Below are positions 21,651-32,687 of a stretch of 64,000 bases of DNA, in pieces. Below the pieces are notes generated by a model that was given only the letters and a program-made list of their open reading frames with translations, did no database searches and had not been told where the DNA came from. The stretch's first letter is position 1. Every line of letters begins with the position of its first letter. Both the position numbers and the translations under genes were made by a program. This stretch comes from Chenopodium formosanum (Eukaryota; Streptophyta; Magnoliopsida; Caryophyllales; Amaranthaceae), in assembly GCA_024500155.1 (NCBI GenBank), contig CM044858.1:34329786-34393785 (forward strand), in the 5' to 3' direction.

Positions 21651-22249
21651 TAGGGATATTAATGGGGCGGGGCGGGGCGGTTGTTGGCCTTCCCATCCCC
21701 ATCCCCACCTAACATTTTCATCCCCATCCCCATCCCCGCGGCGGGTCCAATATTCATCCCTATCCCCGCCCCGGCGGGTACAACTCCAAAACCATCCCCG
21801 CCCCACCCCCATTTGGATATCCATCCCCACCTAATCCCCACCGAAGACCCACCTAATCTCCATCTCTCAAATACACAATCCTAAGTAATTAATACGGATT
21901 ATAATAAAAAAAAACATTTTTAATATTATACATATTTTTGTTTATAATATAAGTGTAGTACAAAGCATTATAATTAATATTGTATTTCACGTTATTATTT
22001 TATAAAATAGTATAAAAGTATATAATTTTGCTTTTAAAGATATATATATATATATACGTGGGTATGAGGTGGGGATGGGGCGGGTGGGGCGGGTACAACT
22101 TATAATCCACCCCCGCCCCATCACCCATGGCGGGTATGGTTTTTATCCCCATCCCCGCCCCACAACCCGTCAAACCGAGACCCATCCCTGCCCCATTGGG
22201 GCGGGGATGGGGCGGTTCTCCTACTTGACTCGCCCCACTGACATCCCTA
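21651..22249. mobile_element. hAT MITE with GGGGCGGGG tracts
   Basis: An exact 8-bp TSD TCAAATAC (21643-21650 and 22250-22257) flanks TIRs TAGGGATATTAATGGGGCG and CGCCCCACTGACATCCCTA. Both ends carry dense GGGGCGGG/CCCCATCCCC arrays. Apparent proline- or glycine-rich open frames on both strands come from this low-complexity sequence and are not genes. 599 bp. Confidence 0.9.
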
Positions 22250-22565
22250 TCAAATACTCAGGTCATATCGGGTCTAGGGTTGGTTTTAGGTGGGTTTGGG
22301 TCACTATTTTTTCGGGTTCAGACGGGTTGTTTAATAATTGGGTTTGGTTTGGTATTTCGGGTCGGTTCAGCTTTTGACATCTCTAGTGTAGTGGTTTAGT
22401 CGTTGCCTTGGATGTTACATTTTTTTTAACATCATCATATATATTTACTCGATTCTAATCTTGTAAATAATAAATAAATTATATTACCTCTATTTTACTT
22501 AATAAAGGAAAGGATATATAATATTATGTGAAACTTGAAACATTAATAATATAATTGTTAAATAT

Positions 22566-22711
22566 AGGTCTGGGGCTACACCCGTAAACCAAGAGAGAGA
22601 GTCCACTTCACAAGATCAAAGGAGGTTCCATCCCAAAACCATATGGCAATGAGGGGAGTAACCCCTTAGCCTTATAAAGTGAACAGAACTTTCTAGTTTT
22701 TTCAATGTGGG
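22566..22711 (+). mobile_element. probable LTR-like remnant (left half)
   Basis: CCATCCCAAAACCATATGGC, a CCTTAGCCTTATAAAGTGAA string and CAATGTGGG resemble the promoter part of small copia-like LTRs. The sequence continues across the copia insertion at 31776 (ATACACATCC), consistent with a single unit split at GTGGG/GTGAG. Ends were not located, so this is tentative. Confidence 0.4.
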
Positions 22712-22889
22712 TAAATATTATGGGATATTATTTGATATGGTAAAATACTATCTTGTATATTTTAGTTAGCTTCCTATTTTCCTAGGATTATATTTTATTC
22801 TAGGGTTAGAAGTTGTAATGCTATATATATTTCATGAGGGTCAATGAGAAAGCCCAGCCACACAATTATAATTTCTCTCTAATTTGACA
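22712..22889 (+). mobile_element. 5' LTR of nested copia element
   Basis: Matches 31563-31770 from ATATTATG through GATATTATTTGATATGG, CTTGTATATTTTAGTTA, TTCCTA and TCTCTCTAATTTGACA. The 3' LTR is longer because it has extra GAGATATTAT units near its start. The two LTRs differ at many sites, so the insertion is old. Confidence 0.8.
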
Positions 22890-22902
22890 TGGTGTCATGA
22901 GC
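22890..22902 (+). other. primer-binding site, initiator Met tRNA type
   Basis: TGGTGTCATGAGC directly follows the 5' LTR; the usual copia sequence is TGGTATCAGAGC, complementary to initiator methionine tRNA. Confidence 0.65.
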
Positions 22903-22929
22903 AGGTTGATTTTTTATTTTCATAATTAC

Positions 22930-23185
22930 CCATGGTCGGTGATAATCAAACACCAACAGGGTAAAATATTTTGACTTCTCTCCTAGGTTCGGCCTTCACC
23001 ACCGCACAATGGAAGGCGCCTGAAAATCGTCTCCATGATAATTTGATAATTCTTGTTGGACTATTGATACTAGAGCAACCCATCATGTTACCAGTAATAG
23101 TTCTTGGTTGTTTGACACATACATCATTGAATGTCCGGCTGGCTTATCTAACGGTGAACATGTATTTGCTACCTTAGAGGGTTCC
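22930..23185 (+). pseudogene. copia gag start and protease fragment
   Basis: ATGGTCGGTGATAATC near 22932 looks like a gag start, but after about 30 codons the sequence jumps to the protease. Near 23055-23120 the translation gives IDTRATHHVTSNSSWLFDTY, matching the copia aspartic protease (usually DTGAT/S), with the catalytic-loop Gly changed to Arg (AGA). It continues IECPAGLSNGEHV and stops at the reverse LTR insertion. It resumes at 25348, where VLFVPH, then CNLISVTQLSDQL after the next insert, follow as expected. Confidence 0.75.
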
Positions 23186-25347
23186 TATACGGAATATTTC
23201 AAGCATCCAAAACTTGAACCCTACTATGATCATACAATTAAGCATGGTGGCGTCTAAAGGGAAGAAAGCTAGAGTAAAAGAATCGCCAACAAGTTTTAGG
23301 AACTTGTAGGGTGAAGGTTACACCCCTTCACGATCCATGAGATCGCTAACTCCATAGTGGCCTGGAACCATGAGTGGATATTCGGGGATGAAGGTACGAA
23401 TCCAACCTAAAAGAGATTGAACCCGCCCTAAAAATAAGCCTCTACTTTATTTTTCTCATATTCGTGTGCGTTTTCTGACTAACATCCAATCATTAGATTA
23501 ATCCTAAACCTATTTAATCTATGTTAATTGAATATTAATTCACAAATAAAACTATTATTGGCTATCACATGAATTAAAATCATATTAGCCTAAAATCAAA
23601 TTATTAATTATCTTACTAAGCGTGATTTCAAGTACAAATTCCCTTTAAACCTGAATAAAAGGCGTAATCAAGCAATAACAATAATATATCATCAAGAAAC
23701 ATAATAACAATAATAATAATTACAACAATCATAACAATCATCATAAATTCATAATCATAATGTCAATAAAGCATAATAATAATAACAAGATCCTATGAAT
23801 GATACTAACAAGATTAATAACAAACCCTAGCATGTCACTAAACATTAAAGATCAAAACTTTAGCCCAAACATAATACTAACATGATATTAGAAATAATAG
23901 GAAGCACCCTAAAAATGATACTAGAAAGCAATAAAAGACATCCTAACATGATACTAGGAATTAATATAATTTAAGCATGCTTTCTACATTGAAATGATAG
24001 ATAAGTAATTAAACTACTTACTTTGATGCCTCTTACCTCTTTCTAATAAAAAAATACACGCGTTAGTGAACTTCAAGAAAATAATAAAATCAAAAAATTA
24101 AATAATTGAAAAGAGTAAAGAAACTGGATTTGGGGTTAAATTAAACCTTCAAAAACTATCAACCTTTCACATGTAGGACGAAGGCAACTTTGAACTTGGC
24201 TAGGTGTGTCTATAACTAATGTGTGCGGTATGGTATTTGTGAAAAAGCTAGTTTGAAAGCAAGAGAGAGAAAGAATAAGCTATTGCTTAAAGAAAGAGAA
24301 GAGAGAATTAGAGAATTCTGGGGTTTATGAAAATGGAGGTCTAGGACCCTATTTATAAGAAAAATAGTCTGGAAATCGATAGAAAAGAGATTAAGTTCCA
24401 TTCCGAGTAAAATATCTCCTGTCGTCAGACGACAGGGTCCAGTGCCAGGCGACAGAAACCAGCGCCAGGCGACAGAGTCTGTCGTTTGGCGCTAAGACAG
24501 TTTTTTGCGGATTTTGTTTTTATCATATCTTTTGATCTAGAAGTTTAAATAAGGCATGTAATATGTCGTTTGAAGTATCTTGAAGTATAATTTCCAACCC
24601 AATTAGAATAAAATTAAAATCTTTTGTAAATAAAAAGATATGGCTGAAATAGTGGGATGGTGTTAGTTTTGGATAGAATTTCGTATTTCTTTCATATCTT
24701 TTTCGTTATAGCTCGGAATTAATATTATAATATATCTTTAAAAAGATAATTTCAAGATCTATCCAACCATATAAGATTTAAATAAATATTATGAAGCAAA
24801 AAAAATAATATCTGAACATATTCCATTTCGTATAGAACAAGGACTCTCACAAAGAGAAGTTTTATTCAATTTCAAACTCTTTGATCTTATCTATTCAAAA
24901 ATAATGATAATTAAGATCTCTTAGAAACTTATAAAAGCTTCTAATTGATCCTAATTAGTTTAGGAATAGGATTAAACCTTTGGACCCTCCTCATGATCAT
25001 TGGGTCGTAGGTAAAATCCGGTTAGGGCCTGCTGGTTTAGTATTTTAGCCATAACTTCCTCATTATTCATCGGAATTGGGCTTATAAATATCGTTGGAAA
25101 ATATCTTTTCAAGCCCCATCTAACTACAACATTATTGGACCCATATCATGGACCAAACTAAACTGGATTGGACGTTTTTCATAAACAGGGTACGAACAGA
25201 AATATTTTCGTAAACCAATAGAAGTATTTTTATTAAAACGACCGCATCACAAGACTTTTTACACTTTTTCTTCGTTTTATAATCAATGACATGAAAGATA
25301 TTCATCACTGGGTTTGGTTTTTGGGGAGACACAATAAGGTATCTACA
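23186..25347 (-). mobile_element. solo LTR of the Tat-like family, reversed
   Basis: On the minus strand it runs from TGTAGATACC and TTGTGTCTCCCCAAAAACC to AATATTCCGTATA, aligning with 18527-21009 over its full length, including the TATAAATAGGG box (minus strand, near 24350). It interrupts the copia protease. The flanks GTTCC and ATTTC agree at 3 of 5 positions, both changes being transitions, so a decayed TSD is plausible. It is clearly more diverged than the other two copies. Confidence 0.8.
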
Positions 25348-25659
25348 ATTTCGTTTGTTTATTCGATAAAATCACAATCACGTGAGTTCTTTTTGTGCCT
25401 CATCTTTGATAACTTGTTATTTGATATGATTTTAGGGTGATTTTGAACCTTGTTTACTTGATATATTAGCATTTTGGTTCACTTCTATCCTATTTTCGTT
25501 CAATTTTTGTGTATCCCTTGCTTCACGGGTTGTTAGTGTTTTTGTTGAGTTTTTAGGTCCAAAGACGATCATTTGAAGCATATGGATGATAAACCGAGGT
25601 TAGAAGCTGTGACAAAGGACCAAAACCGAAGAAAATGTGAAGAGAAGAGCCTAAAAGAG

Positions 25660-25975
25660 CCTGAACGGCCGTGCCATGTCTTGCACGACCGTGGCACGGC
25701 CGTGCAGGGGTGTTCTAGCAAGATGACTCTTCTGCCAGACCTTGCACGTCCATGCAGCTTACTCAGCCCGAATCAGTTTGAAAACTGATTCTGCAGTTCA
25801 AGGCCTGCACGTCCGTGCCAAATGTGGCACGTCCGTGCAGGTTTCCCTGGTCAAAATCAGTAGCAAACTGATTCACCCCCTCTGACTCTACACGGTCGTG
25901 CATAGGATGGCACGTCTGTGCTACTTAGGTTGCACGTCCGTGCCATGCCTGGCACTTCCATGCAGACCTGTAGCC
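25660..25975. repeat. second array of GCACGGNCGTGC palindromes
   Basis: About nine units such as GCACGACCGTGG, GCACGGCCGTGC, GCACGTCCGTGC and GCACGTCCATGC. Units differ in the middle bases between this copy and 1680-1940, while the outer CGTGC/GCACG is more constant. Confidence 0.8.
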
Positions 25976-26660
25976 GTGTTCGACTCTTGTTTTCTCCGTC
26001 CTTTTTATTTGGGGGTCATATAAATACCCCCCTTTGCTCATTTGTACGACATCCAAGTAAGTTCTACCATTGTTTATCAAAGTTGAAGCTTTTTAGTAAT
26101 CATTTCTCACTCTTTTCTCCTATTTCTTCTTGCTTTGTTGATAATTATTTGCTTAAATCTTGTATGTTTGGATTTTTAATTAGTTTAATTCTTAGTTGAA
26201 TCTTGTTCATGAGTTATTTGAAATCCTTAATTGCTTTAATCTCCATGGATTGTGAGTAGTCTAATTTTCTAGGGTTTGGGTAAAACCCTCAATGTAGTCA
26301 CTAATTACTTGTTGCATGTGCTAATTTTGGTAATTGTTGGTTGTTAATTAGTTGAGCTTAAGTGGTTTAATTGCTTAGTTCTTGTATATGGGCATTGCTA
26401 GAACTATTATCCAAGCTTTCTCAACGAAGGATCGAAAGATGAACTTGAGTTAGCTCCGTTATGCTTAATTGACTTGAAATGCCATGAGAATAGGAATTTC
26501 TAGTCAAGGGAATGTTTATGTCATCGTCATTATGCTTTAACATTTCCTTTATGCTTTGTAACCATGAGAGTAGGTTGTATTCATGATTCAAGTAATCCCT
26601 CTAGCTTGAGAGAGTAGTTGGGTGCTCTAGATGACTTCCCCTATTTTATCCCTTATTTTA

Positions 26661-27886
26661 TGTTGAAGCATAAAGGTTTTGATGATGAGGAACTTAAACT
26701 AAAGCAAACTCGACTAATAAAGGTTTTCAAGTGTTTGATTAGTTTAGGTGAAGTTGATCATGGTGATGGAAGAAGTAGCTGGAACTAAGAAGACATGAAG
26801 AGATCTTTATCAAAGAAGTTAAACAAATTAAAAGAAGAGTTCTCTAACAAGAACCGAGTTCCCTAACAGGAACATTCCCTACAGGAACTTGAAGACAGCA
26901 AGCTGAGGTTCTTTGGTGGAACTTAACAAGCTTGGAGCCCAAGTAATCTACCTGAACAAAAGCGCGGCGCTATTAATTTAGTTAAGGTTTTTATCTTTCT
27001 AGGTTATTGTTAATATGTTAAGTAGGTTATTGCACGAAATTTATTAGAACCGTGACAAGTTGGCTTGGTAAATAAAATAATACGGAAAGTAATAAAAGAT
27101 AGATTTTAGGAAAAGATTTTCTAAAACTTTATTTCCTTTAAATCGGTTTGTTAAAAAGATAATTCTTTTTAACAAAATATTTTTTTATCTTTATTTTCCG
27201 GAAAAGATTTTATTCATGTGATTTGCATAAAACCATGTGTTAAAGATAAGTCAAGTTAACTTATTTATCTTTTAGAAAACCTACTTTCTATACGAGTGTG
27301 ACTTGTATAAATAATAGAGAGCAAAATGGTTTTAGGTTTTTGTGAGTTTATGCGTGAAGAAATCACTGTGCGTAATTGGGTAAGTTTACCAAGCTTCTAA
27401 CTTGTCATATTAGTTTCAGATTTCGTGCATTGCTTGCCTAACATGCTAGGTGTCGTATGTTTGTATTGGGTTGAGTTATTTGGGTGAGTTTATTGTTTAT
27501 TTCATACACAGTTTTGTAAGCTTCTTGGTGAGGCTGAGAGTTTGTAATTTGGTAGTACGTGTAGTACTTTGGTAGTACGAGTGAATCTAAGTGTGGGTAG
27601 GATAGGGTCCTATCAAGTAGCAATTCCAGTGAGGAACTTGTGAAATAAAGGTCCATGTCTAATAGGTTGTAACTTGGTGTTTGCCCTATTATAGTGGAGT
27701 TTGTGTGTTTGAAATCCCTAAGGTAGGGTCGAGGTTTTACTTCTAGTTGGGCCCTGGAAGGTTTTCTTGTAAAATCTGTGTGTGCTTGCAAGTTCCTATA
27801 TGCATTGTTTATTAATCCGCGAAAAGTAGTCATTAGGAACTCGATACAATTCACACCCCCTCTTGTATTAATCGTCTCAATTAACA
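26661..27886 (+). mobile_element. solo LTR, SIRE/Maximus-like copia, nested
   Basis: Perfect TSD TTTTA (26656-26660, 27887-27891). Ends are TGTTGAAGC and CAATTAACA, with ATTCACACCCCCTCTTGT close to the 3' end, typical of SIRE-type LTRs. The empty site is visible in the sister solo LTR near 875-890. The minus-strand frame at 27438-27905 is not a gene. Same broad family as 7193-8538 but well diverged. Confidence 0.9.
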
Positions 27887-28181
27887 TTTTACCTTGTTTG
27901 TACATGCCAATTGTGATTTGTGATGAAGTTCAGTGGTATAACCCAAGCCCTAGAATCCTCTAAATATTGTTCATCTCCCCTTAGCTTTAGTTGACTTGAA
28001 CTAGTACTTGTTACATAAAACCAAACCAATTTCGACTTCATTTAGCTTATTTATGCGGTAATATTTCGGGGGTTGGTTCAACGCCTCTCTTGGGTTCGAC
28101 CCTTTCTTACCCTTGCTATTAGCTAGTGAGACCAAGATAGGACTTTATCTTTGGTAGGCTCGACGACGGCCAATCAATCTT

Positions 28182-31100
28182 CATTGCAATTTAATCTCTG
28201 TTACTCAACTTAGTGATCAATTAAATGTTGTTGTTCAATTTAACTCATATATGTGTGCTATACAAGATCGACTGAAGCAGCTGATTGGAACGGGACTTCG
28301 GCGGGACGGACTATATTATTTTAGCAAACTGGATGATGTGCTACGTGTGTCTGTGGTTGAAGCTACATCAGAGTTGGAGCTCTAGCACAGAAGAATGAGG
28401 CGTCCTTCATAGAAAGTAGTTAAGTTGCTTCCTCATATTAGCAATAATAAAAGTGGTTTACCTAAGGAGTGTGAAGTATGTTTTTGTGCTCAATAACCTA
28501 GAGACAAATTTCCTCTAAGTGAAAATAATTCTACTAGAATTTTTGAAAAAATACATCATGATTTGTGGGGTCCATATCGACATGTTTTATTTTGTGGTGC
28601 TCATTATTTTTTTACTATTGTTGATGATTATTCCCGGTTGTTTGGATTTATTTGATTGATAAGACAGAATTTTTTGATGCTTGATAAGACAGAATTTTTC
28701 AGATGTTTATGGCGTTTGTTGCTATGATCGATAGGCAATTTAGGGCCTGTTCACATTTACTAAACTAACCGGAATTGAACTGATTGGAGCTGAACTGAAC
28801 TGAACTGATTGGAGCAGAACTGAACTGAAGTGAACTGAACTGAGCTGAAATGAATATTTTATAAGAGAGGGAAATTAAGAGCTGAACTGAACTGAACTGA
28901 TTGGAGCTGAACTGAATTGAACTGAACTGAAATCAAGTAAATGTGAACAGGCCCGTAATCAAACAATTAAAATTGTGCAAAGTGATAATGGAACAAAATT
29001 TAATTGTTTCAACAATTATTTTATTGCAACTGGTATTTTGTTTCAAACCTCGTGTGTAGGGACTCCTCAACAAAATAGGAGAGTTAAAGAGAAAACACAA
29101 ACACATTCTGAATGTTGGTAAAGCCTTGAGATTTCAAGCCAAACTACCTATTTTTTTTATTGGGTTAGTGCATTTTAGCCACGGCTCACTTGATTAATCG
29201 AACTGCTACTCCAATCCTAAAAAATAAAACTCCTTTCAAAATACTCTTTAATAAACCTCCTTCTTTTGGTGCTATTCGTACTTTTGGTTGTCTGTGTTTC
29301 GCACACAATCAAAAGACGAGGGGGATAAGTTTGCTAGTAGGAGTCGTAAATGTGTTTTTGTGGGGTATCCATTTGGGAAAAAGGATGGAAGCTATTTGAT
29401 CTTGAAACAAAGGAATTTTTCGTCTCTCGTGATCTGAAATTTATCGAAAATATGTTTCCTTTTGGGTAGTCCAGATGATGTAAATATTGATGCAAATTTT
29501 GGTGGTACGGAGGATATGATTCACACCTCAAGTAATGATGCTGCCCAACGTACAAATATATATGAAGATGGGGGGATACAACCCACCTTCGCAACCACCC
29601 TGCGGAAAATTGGTGCTGACCGTATGGGGGCTGCAGAGTCCCCTGTTAATGCCACTGCCCAACAGCATAAGAAGCAGCAGCGACAACATACCAAGTAGTA
29701 GCTCGCTGAGGCAGAGTAATGAGCAATAGCTGTTTGAGGATGCCACTGCCTAGACCAAACTGACAGAGCATACCACATCATCTCAGCCACCTGACCCCAC
29801 AGGACAGTAGGTACAAAGTGAGTTGGGTCGAGGTTTTAGAGAAGAATACCCCTCGGTTTTGATTCGTGATTGTGTTACACACACGGTTGTTACTAAAAAT
29901 ATGTCTCTGCCATCCAATTAGTCTTTAGGTACTTTGTATCCCCTAGCACATAATATATATTGTGATAATTTTTCTGTGAATTATCGGAAATTTATTTCAG
30001 TAGTTGTTCAAATTAAAAATTCAAAAACCTTCAAAGTGGCGATGAAATTTGATGGATGGCGCAAGTCAATGCAGGAAGAAATTCGGGCTTTGGAAGACAA
30101 TGGTACTTGGACATTGGAACATCTTTCGCCAGGAAAAAGAGCTCTAGGCAGTCAATGGGTCTTTGAGACCAGGTTTTTGTCAAATAGAGACGTAGAGCGT
30201 CTCAAATCTCATTTAGTAGTGTTTGGTAATCATCAGAAAGCCGGGGTAGATTATGAAGAAACCTTTGCTCCAGTTGCAAAATTAACAACGGTGCGCACTG
30301 TCCTAACTATTGCGGTTGCAAAAAAATTGGGAACTACATCAAATGGATATGCACAATGCCTTCTTACATGGTGATCTCGGTGAGGAGGTATAAATGAAAT
30401 TGCCACCAGGTTTGAAATCTCAGATCCTTCCTTGGTTTGCAAACTTTGAAAGTCTCTTTATAGCTTGAAACAGGCTCCTCGATGTTGGTTTGTAAAGCTT
30501 ATCACGACCTTAAAAAAGTATGGTTTCAAACAATCTTAGTCTGATTACTCAGTATTCACATTACTACAGGCAAAGTTCAAATTACTGTCTTAGTTTATGT
30601 TGACGATTTAATTATTTCAGGGAATGATTCCACTACATTAACTGTTTTTAAGGCTCATCTTAGTGATTGCTTCAAGATGAAGAACCTTGGTCCTTTGAAA
30701 TATTTTTTGGGTATTGAGGTAGCCCGTAACTTTACAGGTTTGTTTTTGTGCCAATAAAAGTATACATTGAATATTATTTTTGAAGCAGAACTTTTGGGAG
30801 CAAAGCCTAGTGGCTTTCCTATGGCGTAGAACCACAAGTTGAGTCTTGCTACGGGTGATCTTCTCTCTGATCTGGAGGCATACCGACGACTAGTTAGCCG
30901 TTTGATTTATCTTGTTGTTACTCGCCCTGATTTAGCATACTCAATTCATGTTTTGTCTTAGCTTATGCAAGAACCTTAAAGTGAGCATTAGGATGCTGCA
31001 TTAAGGGTGGTTCATTGTTTGAAGGGCACTCCGGGATAGGGTACTTTATTGAGATCTGATTGTGACTTGAATAGCAGGGTTGGTGTGACTCAGATTGGGC

Positions 31101-31554
31101 TGCTTGTCCTCTCACTCTTTGTTCTTTGTGTGGTTGGCTAGTGTTTCTTGGTAAGTCTCTCATCTCATGGAAAACAAAGAAGCAACCCACAGTGTCAACA
31201 TTCATCTACGGAAGCTGAATACATGTCCATGTTTGCCATTAATTGTGAGCTAAAATGGCTTAAAGCATTGTTGTTGAGTCTCGGTGCACAACATCCAAAG
31301 ACAATAAAATTGTTTTGTGACAATGAGTCAGCTCCACATCTTGCTAAGAATCCAGTATTTCGTGAACGAACAAAGCACATTGATGTTGATTGTCACTTTG
31401 TTCGTGATGCAATTACCAAAGGGTTGATTACTCCTTCTCATGTTTGACGTCTTCTCAGCTTGCGGACATTTTTACAAAAACTCTTGGAAAAGCACAATTT
31501 GATAATCTTCGTTCCAAGTTGGGCATTCATGACCCGCATGCTCCAACTTGAGTG
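28182..31554 (+). pseudogene. copia pol remnant: integrase, reverse transcriptase, RNase H
   Basis: Read with frame changes. GAG-pre-integrase near 28370-28400 gives HRRMRRPS with the preceding Trp replaced by a stop. Integrase follows (IHHDLWGPYRHV near 28550, VDDYSRLFGF), resumes after the MITE with QTIKIVQSDNGTKF near 28975, then NRRVKEKTQTH, where the usual catalytic Glu of the VERKHR motif is Lys. Reverse transcriptase starts near 30045 (WRKSMQEEIRALEDNGTW), includes AKLTTVRTVLTIA, and keeps YVDD at about 30597-30608. RNase H is near 31199-31440 (STEAEYMSM, LFCDNESA, HIDVDCHFVRD). The C-terminus LADIFTKTLGK and HDPHAPT stops at about 31551. No functional polyprotein is possible. Confidence 0.85.
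28743..28954. mobile_element. PIF/Harbinger-like MITE with GAACTGAACT repeats
   Basis: Perfect 19-bp terminal inverted repeats, GGGCCTGTTCACATTTACT and its complement. The interior is built of CTGAACTGAA and GATTGGAGC motifs. It splits the integrase codons for RQFNQTI. Left flank TTA and right flank GTA are a probable 3-bp TTA duplication with one change. GGGCCTGTT ends and TWA targets are typical of Tourist-type elements. Confidence 0.85.
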
Positions 31555-31562
31555 GGGGGTAT
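31551..31562 (+). other. polypurine tract of copia element
   Basis: AGTGGGGGG just before the 3' LTR and directly after the pol stop codon. Confidence 0.7.
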
Positions 31563-31770
31563 TGAGATATTATGAGATATTATTGAGATATTATGCGATA
31601 TTATTTGATATGGTAGAATATTATCTTGTATATTTTAGTTAACTTCCTAATTTTCCTAGGATTATCTTTTATTCTATGGTTAGAAGTTGTAACTCTATGT
31701 ATTTTTCATGAGATCAATGAGAAGGCCAAGCCACACAATGACACAAGTATATTTTCTCTCTAATTTGACA
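31563..31770 (+). mobile_element. 3' LTR of nested copia element
   Basis: Starts TGAGATATTATG and ends TTTGACA. Three GAGATATTAT-like units near the start explain why it is 30 bp longer than the 5' LTR. CTTGTATATTTTAG and TCTATGTATTTTTC are AT-rich promoter-like stretches. Confidence 0.8.
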
Positions 31771-31775
31771 GTGAG

Positions 31776-31964
31776 ATACACATCCTAATATAAACTCTCA
31801 CTTATACACATTTGTGGGATTACACACCACTCACATGTGAGTTTTCTCATGTGCTTAACAATAATAGTGGTTGAGATGGTAAATGTTTTACCTATATGTA
31901 ATGAAGCATTATTAGTTCGAATCATGTTCAAAACATATTTAATTTTGTTAAATGAAATGGCTAG
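31776..31964 (+). mobile_element. LTR-like remnant (right half) and tRNA-like SINE head
   Basis: 31776-31850 continues the LTR-like sequence split by the copia element. At about 31858-31925, TAGTGGTTGAGATGG and AGTTCGAATCATG have the spacing and form of Pol III boxes A and B, suggesting a SINE head; ends were not defined. Confidence 0.4.
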
Positions 31965-31972
31965 CTTACGTG

Positions 31973-32679
31973 CAGTGTCGTCGCTGGACCAGGGCAACTG
32001 GGGCGGTCGCCCAGGGCCCCCAAACCAAAAGCCCATTTTTATTAAAATGCTCTAAATTAAACCTATGTAGTATGTATAAAAATTAATTTTATAATTATAA
32101 AATTCAATAAGTGAAGTAGCTCAGTGGTCATTTGGGCTTTTGCTAATAGCCAAGTAGTAGTGTTCGAACTTGTTTCTCAGTTTTTGGTTTCTTCATTTTT
32201 TTTCCCTTTTTAGTTCTAATTAGACCATTTTATATTAAACTATTGCCTCCCAAATTTATAATCAAAAAATTAAAGGGAGTATTATTATAAAGTATGTAAA
32301 ATAATACTAATAAAATTAAAAAGTTTAAAAACAAACACAACATTTTATGGCATCAAAAATAAAATACATGTTAGGTACGTATGATACACCGTAAAGCTTA
32401 ATTTTTTGTAGTTATAATTTTTGTATGTTGATAAATTTTGTAGATTATAAGGTTTTTTTTCCCTCTATTATATCATATTCACATTAAAATCAATACTATT
32501 ATGAAGTGTAGTTTTGTATGGAATTGAATGACAAATTAGTAAAATATAGCCTAATAAAAATACTCTCCATTTGCGATTTCACGGTCACTTTTTAGTATTT
32601 ATCACACGTACAATTAAATTTATAGGGCCCCTAATCGTTAGTTTGCCCTTAGGCCCCCAAAAAGTCAGAAACGGCCCTG
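31973..32679. mobile_element. hAT non-autonomous element, 707 bp
   Basis: Exact 8-bp TSD CTTACGTG (31965-31972, 32680-32687). Ends CAGTGTCGTCGCTGGACC and AGTCAGAAACGGCCCTG are of the CAGNGNCG hAT type, with GGGCCCC and CCCAGGGCC near both. At about 32117-32180 a tRNA-like patch (TAGCTCAGTGGTCA and GTGTTCGAACTTG) suggests a captured SINE. No transposase frame. Confidence 0.9.
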
Positions 32680-32687
32680 CTTACGTG

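Larger units (their letters stand above)
16579..22385. mobile_element. non-autonomous hAT element with GGGTC repeats, nested host
   Basis: An exact 8-bp TSD GTGTAGTG (16571-16578 and 22386-22393) brackets the span. Ends TAAAGCTGTCAA and TTGACATCTCTA are imperfect TIRs. The element's own sequence (16579-17043 and 21010-22385 minus inserts) is packed with GGGTCGGGTC, GGTTCAAGTCA and similar GGGTY motifs, as in other plant hAT MITEs with subterminal repeats. Without the insertions it would be about 1.2 kb. No transposase is present. It was split by a Tat-like retrotransposon (17044-21009) and a further hAT MITE (21651-22249). Confidence 0.85.
25407..28176 (+). mobile_element. solo LTR with palindromic GCACGG repeats, copy 2
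   Basis: Starts TGATAACTTG and ends CCAATCA, with a perfect TSD ATCTT (25402-25406, 28177-28181). Removing it restores the copia reading VPHLHCNLISV, direct proof of insertion into that element. Net length about 1.54 kb without the SIRE-like insert at 26661. It is the second copy of 594-2179, in opposite orientation. The TTGGGTTCGACCC and GGCTCGACGACGG tail resembles LTR 3' ends of gypsy-type elements. Confidence 0.9.
22712..31770 (+). mobile_element. Ty1/copia element, decayed and nested
   Basis: 5' LTR at 22712-22889, primer-binding site, scattered pol, polypurine tract and 3' LTR at 31563-31770. Flanks GTGGG (22707-22711) and GTGAG (31771-31775) form a TSD with one mismatch, and the outside sequences join into a continuous LTR-like unit. 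The original element was about 3.6 kb because most of gag is deleted; three later insertions (23186-25347, 25407-28176, 28743-28954) bring it to 9.1 kb. Domain order protease, GAG-pre-integrase, integrase, reverse transcriptase, RNase H is that of Ty1/copia. Confidence 0.85.

Noticed and set aside
21619..22377. Proline-, glycine- and methionine-rich frames on both strands
   Set aside because: Produced by GGGGCGGGG and CCCCATCCCC arrays of a hAT MITE.
27438..27905. 155-residue minus-strand open frame
   Set aside because: It lies wholly within a SIRE-like solo LTR and its insertion junction, with no known domain.
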